Shown: positions 33,744 through 43,708 of the stretch, one piece after another | How positions within the stretch are numbered: position 1 is the stretch's first letter | How the letters are laid out: every line of letters begins with the position of its first letter | Assembly: GCF_902170785.1 (NCBI RefSeq) | Contig: NZ_CABHYG010000009.1 | Span: 310,001 to 374,000 of the forward strand | Source of the DNA: Yersinia proxima | GTDB taxonomy: Bacteria; Pseudomonadota; Gammaproteobacteria; Enterobacterales; Enterobacteriaceae | DNA length: 64,000 nt | Direction of reading: 5' to 3' | Made by a program: the position numbers and the translations under genes | The notes under the pieces: model-generated | Database searches by the model: none | What the model was told of the DNA's origin: nothing | What the model saw: the letters and a program-made list of their open reading frames with translations, nothing else

Positions 33744-34091
33744 TCATTCCACCTCCAACCGCTTAATTATCACGCCATCATCAGCCGCTCCAATACGTAA
33801 GTGGCTGCCCGCACATAACGGGCAACGAGTCACTTTGCTGCTGAGCAAATTAACCGCTTGCTGGCAGTCATGGCACCACACCTGTGATTGCTGCTGGCTA
33901 AGATGCAAAACACAGCCTTCCGCCAAAGTGCCACGACACACTAACTCAAAACAGAACTCCAGTGCCTGCGGCTCGACACAAGAAAAGGCACCGGTTTCCA
34001 GCCACACGCCGGTAATTCTCTGTGCGCCGTGCAACCGTGCCTGCTGTTCCATCATGGCAATAGCATTTTGGCACAAGGTAATCTCATGCAT
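33744..34091 (-). CDS. hypA: Hydrogenase nickel incorporation protein HypA
   Basis: 115 residues. The N-terminal MHE, with nickel ligand His2, and the zinc site Cys73-x2-Cys76...Cys90-x2-Cys93 are intact. HypA delivers nickel to the hydrogenase large subunit with HypB. It is the first gene of a short hypA-hypC operon divergent from hyfA. It lies behind a sigma-54 promoter candidate whose expected transcript start is about 27 bases before the ATG. It could equally be called HybF by family; location favours service to hydrogenase-4. Confidence 0.95.
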   Translation of the reverse strand: MHEITLCQNAIAMMEQQARLHGAQRITGVWLETGAFSCVEPQALEFCFELVCRGTLAEGCVLHLSQQQSQVWCHDCQQAVNLLSSKVTRCPLCAGSHLRIGAADDGVIIKRLEVE

Positions 34092-34129
34092 GACTGTTCT
34101 CCCAGTATGGATTTCTCTGGCAAAATCAA

Positions 34130-34145
34130 TGCAAAGACGATGCCA
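34130..34145 (-). promoter_or_regulatory. Sigma-54 promoter candidate for hypA-hypC
   Basis: On the minus strand TGGCAT-N5-TTGCA with the invariant GG and GC separated by 10 bases. Transcription would start near 34118, 27 bases before hypA. Confidence 0.82.
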
Positions 34146-34252
34146 GTAATACCGGTCATATCATGGAATCGACATTCAACATAATACTTTGATAAATATT
34201 GTTATTTTCCATAATTATTTGGATATGAATCCACGAGATGAATAATCACTGT

Positions 34253-34301
34253 CGAAGTGTCATCAGACAGTGAGGATTTCGTCACTATTGTCGACACTTC
34301 G
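34253..34301. promoter_or_regulatory. Inverted repeat, candidate FhlA upstream activating site
   Basis: Arms CGAAGTGTC (34253-34261) and GACACTTCG (34293-34301) form a perfect 9-base inverted repeat around a 31-base centre that includes ATTTCGT. It lies between the two divergent -24/-12 promoters, about 110-130 bases from each, the usual distance for an enhancer. Assignment to FhlA is inferred. Confidence 0.5.
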
Positions 34302-34415
34302 CTGCGGCAATCCCTCTGTTTTTACTGCCTTTTAAATTCCTGCCCTTTGTCTGCCATCACCTTAATGCCCTGCTGGCGCGGCTTCACGACTCTTTTGCAT
34401 TGGCGGTCACCGTGC

Positions 34416-34430
34416 TGGCACAGAATATGC
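34416..34430 (+). promoter_or_regulatory. Sigma-54 promoter candidate for the hyf operon
   Basis: TGGCAC-N5-ATGC with GG-N10-GC spacing; one mismatch from the TTGC consensus. Transcription would start near 34442, about 56 bases before hyfA. Confidence 0.8.
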
Positions 34431-34497
34431 TTTGGAGCTGGGAAATGATTGCTATCAGCCTGACTGTCACTAGATTTTTGTCCCGGAGGGTATGGCC

Positions 34498-35139
34498 ATG
34501 AACCGCTTTGTGATTGCGGAACCGAGGCTTTGTATTGGATGCAATACCTGCATGGCTGCTTGCAGCCAGGTGCATAAAGCCAAGGGTTTACAACAGCATC
34601 CCAGATTGACTGTTATGCGTAACGCCACGGTTACGGCACCGATTCTCTGTCGTCACTGTGAAGATGCATGGTGCGCGCGGGTTTGCCCGGTCAATGCCAT
34701 CACCCTGACCAATAACGCCGTCGAATTGGATGAAACCACCTGCATCGGCTGCAAGCTCTGCGGTATCGCCTGCCCGTTTGGCGCAATCACACCGGCTGGC
34801 AGTAAGCCCTTGGCAGTGCCAGAAAATTTCCCTGAATACATTCCGATGACCCTGCTATCTGATGTGCCATTCAGCCCAACCAACATGAATCCGTTCCTTG
34901 CCTGGAATGCCGGAGTACGCACTGTTGCCGTGAAATGCGACTTATGCAGCTTCCAATCTCAGGGGCCGGAATGTGTGCGGGTCTGCCCGACTAACGCCTT
35001 AATGCTGGTGGATGAGCACAGCATTGAACAGGCAAATCACGCCAACCGCCTGGCCGCCGCCAGTGGGTTTGCCAACGAGCTGCCCTTTATGGCCGTGGAC
35101 ACCTCGTCAGCTATCTCTCACGAGGAGCAGAAAAGATGA
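34498..35139 (+). CDS. hyfA: Hydrogenase-4 ferredoxin-like subunit HyfA
   Basis: 213 residues from the ATG at 34498, preferred over the ATG two codons earlier. GGAGG at 34485-34489 is then 8 bases away, and MNRFVIAEPRLCIGCNTC matches E. coli HyfA. Four 4Fe-4S motifs are visible: CIGCNTCMAAC, CRHCEDAWCARVCP, CIGCKLCGIACP and CDLCSFQSQGPECVRVCP. It is an electron-transfer protein in the cytoplasmic arm between formate dehydrogenase and hydrogenase. It overlaps hyfB by 4 bases and is the first gene of the hyf operon. Confidence 0.95.
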   Translation: MNRFVIAEPRLCIGCNTCMAACSQVHKAKGLQQHPRLTVMRNATVTAPILCRHCEDAWCARVCPVNAITLTNNAVELDETTCIGCKLCGIACPFGAITPAGSKPLAVPENFPEYIPMTLLSDVPFSPTNMNPFLAWNAGVRTVAVKCDLCSFQSQGPECVRVCPTNALMLVDEHSIEQANHANRLAAASGFANELPFMAVDTSSAISHEEQKR

Positions 35140-37163
35140 TGAATTCGCTTGAGCTATTGTGGCTCTCCTTACTGCTTTATCTGGCTGGCGCACTGCTTTC
35201 TCTGCTGCTGGCCCGACGAGAAACACTGGCGATTTATGCCTCCGGATTGGCGTCATTGTTAGGTGGCATTGCGGGCTTGTTTGCTGCGGCCCCCACTCTA
35301 CTTGGCGGCGGGATTATCACCTTCACCACCGCGGGGCCATTCCCGTTTGTCGCATTTAGTTTGCGTCTTGATCCATTAGCCGCATTTATGCTGATGGTCA
35401 TCTCACTATTAGTGGTGATAACCGCGCTCTATTCACTGGCCTATGTGCAGGAATACAAAGGGCGCGGGGCGTGGGGAATGGGGGTGTTTATGAACCTGTT
35501 CATCGCCTCAATGGTGGCGTTGGTGGTGGTGGATAATGCCTTCTACTTTATTATTTTCTTCGAAATGATGTCGCTGGCATCTTACTTCCTGGTGATTTCC
35601 GATCAGGATGACGATGCCATCAGCGCGGGTTTACTCTATTTTCTGATTGCCCACGCCGGTTCCGTGCTGATTATGATTGCGTTCTTCCTGCTGTACCGCC
35701 TGAGCGGCAGCCTGGAGTTTGCCGCCTTCCGGCAGGCTAATCCGCAACCCATTATGGCCTCGGTTATCTTCTTATTGGCTTTCTTCGGTTTTGGTGCCAA
35801 AGCAGGGATGCTGCCACTGCATGGCTGGTTACCACGTGCGCACCCTGCAGCCCCTTCCCATGCTTCTGCCCTGATGTCCGGCGTGATGGTGAAAATAGGC
35901 ATCTTCGGCATCATCAAAGTCGGCATTGATTTGCTCGGTGCCAGCCAACTGTGGTGGGGCGTGGTGGTGTTGGGCTTTGGTGCCGTGTCCTCAGTGCTGG
36001 GCGTGCTGTACGCATTAGCCGAGCACGACATCAAACGGCTACTGGCGTATCACACGGTTGAGAATATCGGCATCATCCTGATGGGGGTCGGTGTCGGTAT
36101 GATTGGTATTGCCAGCCATCAGCCGGTACTCGCGGCGCTGGGTTTACTGGGTGCGCTCTACCACCTGCTTAACCACGCCGCCTTCAAAGGGCTGCTGTTC
36201 CTCGGGGCCGGTGCGGTCATTTATCGCTTACACACCAAAGACATGGAAAAGATGGGCGGGCTGGCCCGAATGATGCCTTATACCGCACTGGCCTTTCTGG
36301 TGGGATGTATGGCGATTTCAGCCCTGCCGCCATTCAATGGTTTTGTCAGTGAATGGTTCACCTACCAATCACTGTTTACCATGACCAAAGACGGCGGTTT
36401 TATTATTCGCCTCGCCGGGCCAATCGCCATTGTGATGCTGGCCATCACCGGTGCATTGGCGGCTATGTGTTTTGTGAAAGTTTATGGCATCAGCTTCTGC
36501 GGTCTGCCGCGTACAGAAAAAGCCGCCCTTGCGCGCGAAGTCCCCTGGCCGATGACCACCGCCATGCTGTTGTTGGCGCTGCTTTGCCTGGCTTTGGGAA
36601 TAGGTGCCACCCATGTCGCTCCGGTGATTGGCCGCATTGCCTCCAGCTTGATAACTGCGCCTCCGGTGCCTTCTTTACAGGTAGCGCAAGGCGCGATGTT
36701 ATTCCCACAACACAGCTCTCAGGCCATGCTGTCCACCCTATATATCTTCTTTGGTTTATTGATTTTGCCGCTGGTGATTTTACTGGTCGCCAGTTTCTAC
36801 AGAGGCAGTCGTCTGGCATTTCGTCATGGTGGCGACCCGTGGGCTTGCGGTTATGCCTATGAGCAGGCCATGACTGTCTCGGCCGGTGGCTTTACTCAAC
36901 CCCTGCGAGCCATGTTTGCCCCACTCTATCGACTGCGTAAAACACTCGATCCTGCCCCGATGATGCAGCGTGCGCTGGAGTATTCCGTCAGTGGTGCGGG
37001 CCGAGTGGAACCGGTCTGGGATGACAAAATCGTGGCTCCGCTTATCCGTTCTATCCAATGGCTCAGCCAACGCATTCAATGGCTGCAACAGGGTGATTTC
37101 CGCCTCTACTGTCTGTATGTGGTCGCCGCGCTGGTAACCCTGCTGATTATTGCGGCTATTTAA
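35136..37163 (+). CDS. hyfB: Hydrogenase-4 membrane subunit HyfB (antiporter-like)
   Basis: 675 residues, as E. coli HyfB (672). A NuoL/MrpA-type membrane protein with about 15 hydrophobic spans. It contains the family segment HGWLPRAHPAAPSHASALMSG, with conserved lysines in VMVKIGIFGIIKVG, and the ALAEHDIKRLLAYHTVENIG motif. It is one of three antiporter-like subunits of the complex thought to couple hydrogen evolution to ion translocation. The start overlaps hyfA by 4 bases. HyfC follows after 11 bases. Confidence 0.96.
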   Translation: MMNSLELLWLSLLLYLAGALLSLLLARRETLAIYASGLASLLGGIAGLFAAAPTLLGGGIITFTTAGPFPFVAFSLRLDPLAAFMLMVISLLVVITALYSLAYVQEYKGRGAWGMGVFMNLFIASMVALVVVDNAFYFIIFFEMMSLASYFLVISDQDDDAISAGLLYFLIAHAGSVLIMIAFFLLYRLSGSLEFAAFRQANPQPIMASVIFLLAFFGFGAKAGMLPLHGWLPRAHPAAPSHASALMSGVMVKIGIFGIIKVGIDLLGASQLWWGVVVLGFGAVSSVLGVLYALAEHDIKRLLAYHTVENIGIILMGVGVGMIGIASHQPVLAALGLLGALYHLLNHAAFKGLLFLGAGAVIYRLHTKDMEKMGGLARMMPYTALAFLVGCMAISALPPFNGFVSEWFTYQSLFTMTKDGGFIIRLAGPIAIVMLAITGALAAMCFVKVYGISFCGLPRTEKAALAREVPWPMTTAMLLLALLCLALGIGATHVAPVIGRIASSLITAPPVPSLQVAQGAMLFPQHSSQAMLSTLYIFFGLLILPLVILLVASFYRGSRLAFRHGGDPWACGYAYEQAMTVSAGGFTQPLRAMFAPLYRLRKTLDPAPMMQRALEYSVSGAGRVEPVWDDKIVAPLIRSIQWLSQRIQWLQQGDFRLYCLYVVAALVTLLIIAAI

Positions 37164-37174
37164 GGAGACGAGCA

Positions 37175-38128
37175 ATGCCAACTACTGATATGCCTGCGCT
37201 CTCTATGATTGCTTTCGCCATCGGGCAGGCGCTGGTGATGCTGGCGCTGGCACCGCTGATGGCGGGGATTTCGCGCATGGTAAGAGCCAGAATGCACTCG
37301 CGCCGTGGGCCGGGCATCCTGCAAGAGTATCGAGATTTAGCCAAGCTACTGAAACGTCAGGATGTGGCACCGGCCAATGCCGGGATTATTTTCCGGTTGA
37401 TGCCCTATGTACTGCTGGGCAGCATGTTATTGATTGCCATGACGTTACCCATTTTCACGCTGGCCTCCCCCTTTGGCGTGGCAGGCGACCTGATAGCTCT
37501 GCTGTATCTGTTCGCGCTGTTTCGCTTCTTCTTCTCACTGGCAGGTCTGGATAGCGGCAGTATCTTCGCCGGTATTGGTGCCAGTCGCGAGTTGACGCTG
37601 GGGGTGTTGGTTGAACCGACATTAATCCTTTCACTGCTGGTGGTTGGGCTGATTGCTGGCTCAACCAATATCGGCACCATCAGTACTACCTTATCTCAAG
37701 GGCACTGGCAGTCACCGACCGCAACGGCTTTGGCGCTGTTGGCCTGCGGTTTCGCCGTATTTATCGAAATGGGCAAAATTCCGTTCGATGTCGCTGAAGC
37801 GGAACAAGAGCTACAGGAAGGGCCACTGACCGAATACTCCGGTGCGTCACTGGGCTTGGTCAAATGGGGCATAAGTCTGAAACAGGTGGTGGTGGCGCAG
37901 CTTTTCCTCGGCGTATTTATCCCTTTTGGCAAGCTGGCGGTACTGAGTGGGCCGGGCTTGCTGTGGGCGCTGGTGGCCTGCGTTATCAAATTGGTGGTGG
38001 TGTTTGTACTGGCCTCCATCGTGGAAAACAGTATTGCCCGTGGGCGCTTCCTGTTGACCTCCCGTGTTACCTGGCTGGGGTTTGGCGTCGCTGCCTTGTC
38101 TCTGGTTTTCTATCTCACCGGCCTTTAA
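37175..38128 (+). CDS. hyfC: Hydrogenase-4 membrane subunit HyfC (NuoH-like)
   Basis: 317 residues (E. coli HyfC 322), eight or so spans. It is the NuoH/HycD-type subunit that links the hydrophilic hydrogenase to the membrane arm. RARMHSRRGPGILQEYRDL near the N-terminus and EMGKIPFDVAEAEQELQEGP are diagnostic, the latter being the conserved acidic loop at the junction with the large and small subunits. An AAGGAGACG ribosome site lies upstream. It is in the hyf operon between hyfB and hyfD. Confidence 0.96.
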   Translation: MPTTDMPALSMIAFAIGQALVMLALAPLMAGISRMVRARMHSRRGPGILQEYRDLAKLLKRQDVAPANAGIIFRLMPYVLLGSMLLIAMTLPIFTLASPFGVAGDLIALLYLFALFRFFFSLAGLDSGSIFAGIGASRELTLGVLVEPTLILSLLVVGLIAGSTNIGTISTTLSQGHWQSPTATALALLACGFAVFIEMGKIPFDVAEAEQELQEGPLTEYSGASLGLVKWGISLKQVVVAQLFLGVFIPFGKLAVLSGPGLLWALVACVIKLVVVFVLASIVENSIARGRFLLTSRVTWLGFGVAALSLVFYLTGL

Positions 38129-38146
38129 GGAGCTAATAAACCCATC

Positions 38147-39601
38147 ATGGATAACCTGGCTCTTATAAATATCGCCCTTGCGACCATTCTGGTTCCGTTT
38201 GCTGGTGCCATTCTCACTGCCTGTTTACCACAGCAATGGGCGAAATGGTCTTGTACCTTTTTCTCACTGCTGGCCACCCTCGGCACCGTTCTGCTGGCTT
38301 ATGCCTACCTGAGTGGCGGCAAAGTGGATATCACTTTTGATCTAATTCATTACGGTGATATGGCGCTGTTCGGTCTGACCATCGACCGCATCAGCACCTT
38401 AATTGCTTTCGCCGTGGTATTCCTCGGCTTACTGGTCAGTATCTATTCCACCGGCTATCTGACATTAGGTAATCGCGAGCACCCTCACGAAGGCACCAAC
38501 CGCTACTATGCGCTGCTATTGGTATTCATTGGCGCTATGGCAGGACTGGTCTTATCATCCACTCTGCTGGGACAGCTGTTCTTCTTTGAAATTACCGGCG
38601 GCTGCTCGTGGGGTTTGATTGGTTACTACCAGAGCCAAAAGTCACTGCGCTCGGCGCTAAAAGCCTTACTGGTCACCCATGTGGCGGCTATCGGCCTCTA
38701 TTTGGCGGCAGCAGTGCTACTGGTCAATACCGGCACCTTTGCTTTAACGGCACTGGCGCAACTGGACCACACCACTAAAGTCATCGTGTTCGGTGGCATC
38801 CTGTTTGCCGCCTGGGGGAAATCGGCCCAGTTACCACTACATCTTTGGTTGCCGGATGCGATGGAGGCCCCGACCCCAGTCAGTTCCTATCTGCACGCCG
38901 CATCGATGGTCAAAGTCGGCGTCTATATCTTCGCTCGCGCCATCTACTCCGCCGGTGATGTACCGCAGATTATCGGTACTGTCGGTATGGTGATGGCGGT
39001 TATTACCTTGATTTACGGCTTCTTTATGTATCTGCCGCAAAAAGATATGAAGCGGCTACTGGCCTACTCCACCATCACCCAGCTGTCTTATATTTTCTTC
39101 GCACTGTCTTTGGCTATCTACGGCTCGAAACTGGCCTTTGATGGCGGCATTGCCTACATCTTCAACCACGCGTTCGCCAAGAGCCTGTTCTTCCTGGTCG
39201 CCGGGGCGCTGAGTTACAGCTGCGGCACCCGTATGTTGCCCAAACTTAAGGGCATTATGGGCAAAATGCCACTGCTGGGCGTCGGATTCTGTGTGGCTGC
39301 ACTGGCCATTACCGGAGTACCGCCGTTTAACGGTTTCTTCAGTAAATTCCCCATTTTCGCTGCTGGTTTCTCACTTTCTCATGAACATTGGTTGCTGATA
39401 CCGCTGCTGGTACTGGCCTTGATTGAATCGGTTGCCAGCTTTGGTTGGTTCCTCTACTGGTTCGGACAAACTGTACCCGGCAAGCCATCAGAAGAAGTCG
39501 CCAGTGCCAAGCCGCTGCCATTAGCCATGCAAGGTGTGCTGGTCGTGCTGGTGGTGATGTCGGTGTGTTCAAGTTTTATTGCCGTCGCCTGGCTCGGATA
39601 A
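38147..39601 (+). CDS. hyfD: Hydrogenase-4 membrane subunit HyfD (antiporter-like)
   Basis: 484 residues (E. coli 479). A second NuoN/MrpD-type antiporter-like subunit with LHLWLPDAMEAPTPVSSYLH and [19 protein letters not shown]. Its presence, with HyfF, distinguishes hydrogenase-4 from the smaller hydrogenase-3 (HycCD), giving a complex-I-like membrane arm that could pump more ions. The start follows hyfC by 18 bases with AAGGAG upstream. Confidence 0.96.
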   Translation: MDNLALINIALATILVPFAGAILTACLPQQWAKWSCTFFSLLATLGTVLLAYAYLSGGKVDITFDLIHYGDMALFGLTIDRISTLIAFAVVFLGLLVSIYSTGYLTLGNREHPHEGTNRYYALLLVFIGAMAGLVLSSTLLGQLFFFEITGGCSWGLIGYYQSQKSLRSALKALLVTHVAAIGLYLAAAVLLVNTGTFALTALAQLDHTTKVIVFGGILFAAWGKSAQLPLHLWLPDAMEAPTPVSSYLHAASMVKVGVYIFARAIYSAGDVPQIIGTVGMVMAVITLIYGFFMYLPQKDMKRLLAYSTITQLSYIFFALSLAIYGSKLAFDGGIAYIFNHAFAKSLFFLVAGALSYSCGTRMLPKLKGIMGKMPLLGVGFCVAALAITGVPPFNGFFSKFPIFAAGFSLSHEHWLLIPLLVLALIESVASFGWFLYWFGQTVPGKPSEEVASAKPLPLAMQGVLVVLVVMSVCSSFIAVAWLG

Positions 39602-39612
39602 GGGAGTAAAAA

Positions 39613-40263
39613 ATGACCGGAACACTTCTTGTCAACAATTTGGCTGGCCTGCTAATCATTACCTCGCTGCTGGTGATTATCGTGAAAAAACCCGCCACAT
39701 CAGCGCTGTTTTATGCTTTGCAGTCACTAGTCTTGGTGCTGATTTTCCTGGTATTAGCTGAAACCTTGCACGCCCACGAGCTGTATATGTGGTCGCTGAC
39801 CGCCTTTATCACCAAGGTGATATTGGTGCCATGGATCATGTATCGCGCATTTCGCCAGATGGAAGACCCTAAAGCCAACGGCGGCGTGGTAGGTACTGCT
39901 GGCCTGATATTTATCGCCGCCATCATCATTTTACTGAGCTACTTCGTGGTCGAACCAGTGCAATTGCCGATGGTCAGTGCGCTGAAACCGGCATTGGCAG
40001 TGTCACTTGGGCACTTCCTGATTGGCCTGCTGTGTATCGTCACCCAGCGCAATATCCTGAAAAATATCTTCGGTTACTGCCTGATGGAAAACGGCGCGCA
40101 CCTGATGTTGGCATTGTTGGCTTTCCGCGCGCCGGAGTTGGTCGAGGTAGGTATTGCCACTGATGCCATCTTCGCCGTGATTGTGATGACGCTAATGGCG
40201 CGCAAAATTTACCGCACGCTGCATACGCTGGATGTTAAACAACTGACAGCGCTAAAGGGGTAA
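39613..40263 (+). CDS. hyfE: Hydrogenase-4 membrane subunit HyfE
   Basis: 216 residues, the usual HyfE length, six or so spans. The C-terminal half is NuoK/MrpC-like ([20 protein letters not shown], then [13 protein letters not shown]). It is hydrogenase-4 specific, with no counterpart in hydrogenase-3. It lies 11 bases after hyfD with GGGAG upstream, and 4 bases before hyfF. Confidence 0.95.
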   Translation: MTGTLLVNNLAGLLIITSLLVIIVKKPATSALFYALQSLVLVLIFLVLAETLHAHELYMWSLTAFITKVILVPWIMYRAFRQMEDPKANGGVVGTAGLIFIAAIIILLSYFVVEPVQLPMVSALKPALAVSLGHFLIGLLCIVTQRNILKNIFGYCLMENGAHLMLALLAFRAPELVEVGIATDAIFAVIVMTLMARKIYRTLHTLDVKQLTALKG

Positions 40264-40267
40264 TAAA

Positions 40268-41905
40268 ATGAGCAATACTGACCTGCTGCTGTTACTGCTG
40301 GCGATACCTCTGATAGCCTCACTGCTGGCATTTGCTTGCCGTGCCTTGGGGAGTGCCGCCCGCATGGCAACCACTTGGGTACATTTTGCAGGCATCAGTT
40401 TACTGCTGATAGTGGCATTGACGGTAGTGTGCCGGGTGGCAGTGGGCGGGGAAATTCTGGCGATTCACCATTGGCTGCATATCGACAGCCTCAGTGCGCT
40501 GTTCCTCGCTATTTTAGGCGTTATCGGCTTTATCACTGGCCTTTACTCCCTTGGCTATATGCGCCATGAAGTGAATAATGGTGAAATTACTGTCAGCACC
40601 TTGTGTAATTACTACGGCTTTTTCCATCTGTTCCTGTTCACCATGCTGTTGGTAGTGACCAGCAATAACCTGATTCTGATGTGGGTTGGCATTGAAGCCA
40701 CCACCCTCAGTTCGGCCTTTTTGGTGGGATTATACGGCCAGCGCTCCTCGCTGGAGGCGGCGTGGAAGTACATTATCATCTGTACCGTTGGTGTGGCGTT
40801 CGGGCTGTATGGCACGGTGTTGGTGTATGCCAATGCTGCCAATGTGCTGGCCGACCCCGGCAGCGCTATCTTCTGGACGGTGGTCGCCGAGCATGCCAAA
40901 GAGCTGGATCCTAGCCTGATGCATCTGGCATTTGTCTTTATCCTGATTGGCTTTGGTACCAAAACCGGCCTGTTCCCCATGCACTCCTGGCTGCCGGATG
41001 CCCACAGCGAAGCCCCCAGCCCCACCAGCGCCTTGTTATCCGCGGTATTACTCAACTGCGCCCTGCTGGTGATCATTCGCTATTACATCATTATCAGTGC
41101 CGCCATCGGGCCACATTTCCCACAAATGCTGCTATTGGTCTTCGGCATGATGTCGGTTGCCGTCTCCGCATTCTTCATTCTGGCACAGCGCGATATGAAA
41201 CGTTTGCTAGCTTACTCCAGTGTAGAAAACATGGGGTTAATCGCCGTGGCCTTAGGCATTGGTGGCCCACTGGGGGTATTAGCCGCACTGTTTCACACCA
41301 TGAATCACAGCCTGGCAAAAACCTTACTATTCTGCGGTTCTGGCAATGTGCTGCTGAAATATGGCACGCGGGATATGGGTGCTATCAGAGGCATTATCCG
41401 TGTGGCTCCGCTCACTGCGGTGATGCTGGCTGGTGGCGCATTGGCGCTGGCGGGAATGCCGCCATTTAACGTGTTTATCAGTGAATTTATGGTGGTCGCC
41501 GCAGCGATTAAAGCCGGCCATATTACCTTGGTTATTGTGTTGCTATTGCTACTCACTTTGGTACTGGCGGGGTTGGTACGCATGATAGCCAGCACGGTAC
41601 TGGGCTCGCCACCGGCGGCGGTGAGCAAAGGTGAACTGGGTATTCTGACTACCGCGCCGATGGCGATTCTATTACTGCTGATGTTGTTGCTCGGAGTGCA
41701 TATTCCCACGCCAGTGACCCGCTTGCTGACTGATGCGGCGCAAATTGTCCTCAATAACGACAGCCGCGACCCTATCCAACAACCCTTTATGTTGCCGTGG
41801 CAATTGCCCAGCCCAATACAAGACATTTCTCCGGCCCTATTGACCCCATCCATCGCAGATACGCACGCCGCACTGCCATTCACCCCGACTCGTCAGGAGA
41901 TGTAA
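40268..41905 (+). CDS. hyfF: Hydrogenase-4 membrane subunit HyfF (antiporter-like)
   Basis: 545 residues (E. coli HyfF 526), a third NuoM/NuoN-type antiporter-like subunit. [43 protein letters not shown] and the [17 protein letters not shown] segment are clear. A hydrophilic C-terminal tail of about 40 residues ([12 protein letters not shown] onward) extends past the last span. It is followed almost immediately by hyfG. Confidence 0.95.
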   Translation: MSNTDLLLLLLAIPLIASLLAFACRALGSAARMATTWVHFAGISLLLIVALTVVCRVAVGGEILAIHHWLHIDSLSALFLAILGVIGFITGLYSLGYMRHEVNNGEITVSTLCNYYGFFHLFLFTMLLVVTSNNLILMWVGIEATTLSSAFLVGLYGQRSSLEAAWKYIIICTVGVAFGLYGTVLVYANAANVLADPGSAIFWTVVAEHAKELDPSLMHLAFVFILIGFGTKTGLFPMHSWLPDAHSEAPSPTSALLSAVLLNCALLVIIRYYIIISAAIGPHFPQMLLLVFGMMSVAVSAFFILAQRDMKRLLAYSSVENMGLIAVALGIGGPLGVLAALFHTMNHSLAKTLLFCGSGNVLLKYGTRDMGAIRGIIRVAPLTAVMLAGGALALAGMPPFNVFISEFMVVAAAIKAGHITLVIVLLLLLTLVLAGLVRMIASTVLGSPPAAVSKGELGILTTAPMAILLLLMLLLGVHIPTPVTRLLTDAAQIVLNNDSRDPIQQPFMLPWQLPSPIQDISPALLTPSIADTHAALPFTPTRQEM

Positions 41906-41906
41906 C

Positions 41907-43697
41907 GTGACTCACGAAACGCCTTTTTCAGCTCATTTGGTTTCAGGGCTACCACACAGCGGTGAAAAACTGGGAGCCGCCTATGTGGCCCGGCTGCGGG
42001 AACAATTTCCAACAGCAATTCTTGATGAAGAGTGGCAAACCCCTGATCAACTGACAATAACCATCAAACTGAACAGTCTGCCGGATGTGGTTGAACACCT
42101 TTATTATCAGCAAGGTGGTTGGTTATCAGTGCTATTTGGTAATGATGAGCGCAGTTTGAATGGCTATTTTGCCATCTACTATGTGCTGTCAATGGAAGGC
42201 CGCGAACAATACGGCATTGATACGGGTAAAAAGTACGGCGATAAGTGCTGGGTGATTGTCAAAGCGCTGATTAGCCCCGAACGGCCCGAGTTCCCTTCCG
42301 TGACACCACGGGTTCCGGCAGCCGTCTGGGGTGAGCGCGAAGTGCGCGATATGTATGGTCTGCAACCTGTTGGCTTGCCTGATGAGCGCCGTTTAGTATT
42401 GCCCGATGATTGGCCAGACGACCTCTATCCGCTGCGCAAAGACACCATGGATTACCGCCAGCGCCCGACCCCCACCAGCAACACTGAAACCTATCAGTTT
42501 GAAAACGAAGCGGGCAGTAGCAGCCGGGTGGTGCCCATCGGCCCGATGCATATTACTTCTGATGAGCCAGGTCACTTTCGGCTGTTCGTCGACGGCGAAG
42601 ACATTATCGACGCCGATTACCGCCTGTTTTATGTCCATCGCGGCATGGAAAAACTGGCTGAAACCCGCATGGGCTATAACGACGTCACTTTCCTCTCAGA
42701 TCGCATCTGTGGCATTTGCGGCTTCACCCACAGTGTGGCTTACACCTCGTCAATTGAGAATGCGCTCGGCATTATTGTGCCACCGCGAGCGCAGATGATC
42801 CGCACCATTTTGCTGGAAGTGGAACGGCTACACAGCCATCTGCTCAATATCGGTTTGTCCTGCCACTTTGTCGGGTTTGATACCGGTTTTATGCAGTTCT
42901 TCCGAGTGCGCGAAAAAGCCATGACTATCGCCGAGATGCTCACCGGCGCGCGAAAAACCTACGGCCTGAATCTCATTGGTGGGGTGCGGCGCGATATTCT
43001 GAAAGCTGACCGTATTAAAACGCTGCAATTAGTCTCAGAGATGCGCGCTGATATTAGCGAACTGGTGGATATGCTGATGAGCACCGCCAATATCGAGCAG
43101 CGCACCGTGGGCGTTGGCATGCTGGATCGCAAAATAGCGCGTGATTTCAGCCCCGTTGGCCCGATGATCCGCGCCAGTGGCTATGCACGCGATATGCGCC
43201 ACGACCACCCTTACGCCAACTACGCCAATATCCCAAAAGAGCTGTTTAGCCTCGATGGCTGTGACGTGCATTCGCGCCTGTTGGTGCGGGTGCGTGAGTT
43301 CTTCGACTCGCTGGTCATGATTGAGTACGGGCTAAACCATATGCCGGGCGGGCCGTTGCTGGAGGAGAAAGTTCACTATCAGCCGTATAAGTTTGCCCTT
43401 GGCTTCTCGGAAGCACCGCGTGGCGAAGATGTCCACTGGAGCATGACCGGCGACAATCAGAAGCTGTTCCGCTGGCGCTGCCGCGCCGCCACTTACGCCA
43501 ATTGGCCTGTGCTGCGCTACATGCTGCGCGGCAATACGGTTTCTGATGCGCCATTGATTATCGGCAGCCTCGATCCCTGCTATTCCTGCACCGACCGGGT
43601 GACATTGGTGGATGTACGCAAGCAGAAATCCGTCACCGTGCCGTACAAAGAGATCGAACGCTATGGCATTGAGCGCACCCATTCGCCGCTAAAATAG
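41907..43697 (+). CDS. hyfG: Hydrogenase-4 large subunit (NiFe), precursor
   Basis: 596 residues, starting with GTG at 41907 (AGGAG 7-8 bases upstream). Residues about 1-190 form a NuoC-like domain (PAAVWGEREVRDMYGLQPVG), followed by the NuoD-like catalytic domain. Nickel ligands are Cys268-x2-Cys271 (RICGICGF) and Cys558-x2-Cys561 (DPCYSCTDR). The 32-residue tail after Arg564 matches the propeptide that HycI-type proteases remove from HycE after nickel insertion, so it is made as a precursor. It evolves hydrogen at the cytoplasmic face with HyfI. A slightly longer protein than E. coli HyfG. Confidence 0.96.
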   Translation: MTHETPFSAHLVSGLPHSGEKLGAAYVARLREQFPTAILDEEWQTPDQLTITIKLNSLPDVVEHLYYQQGGWLSVLFGNDERSLNGYFAIYYVLSMEGREQYGIDTGKKYGDKCWVIVKALISPERPEFPSVTPRVPAAVWGEREVRDMYGLQPVGLPDERRLVLPDDWPDDLYPLRKDTMDYRQRPTPTSNTETYQFENEAGSSSRVVPIGPMHITSDEPGHFRLFVDGEDIIDADYRLFYVHRGMEKLAETRMGYNDVTFLSDRICGICGFTHSVAYTSSIENALGIIVPPRAQMIRTILLEVERLHSHLLNIGLSCHFVGFDTGFMQFFRVREKAMTIAEMLTGARKTYGLNLIGGVRRDILKADRIKTLQLVSEMRADISELVDMLMSTANIEQRTVGVGMLDRKIARDFSPVGPMIRASGYARDMRHDHPYANYANIPKELFSLDGCDVHSRLLVRVREFFDSLVMIEYGLNHMPGGPLLEEKVHYQPYKFALGFSEAPRGEDVHWSMTGDNQKLFRWRCRAATYANWPVLRYMLRGNTVSDAPLIIGSLDPCYSCTDRVTLVDVRKQKSVTVPYKEIERYGIERTHSPLK

Positions 43698-43708
43698 AGG
43701 GATGAATA

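Noticed and set aside
36353-36862. 169-codon plus-strand frame inside hyfB
   Set aside because: It overlaps hyfB in another frame; the hyfB protein matches its family end to end, with no frameshift needed.
41305-41883. 192-codon open frame on the minus strand
   Set aside because: It lies entirely antisense to hyfF, which is a clear conserved gene; the frame arises from GC-rich codon bias and has no recognisable features.
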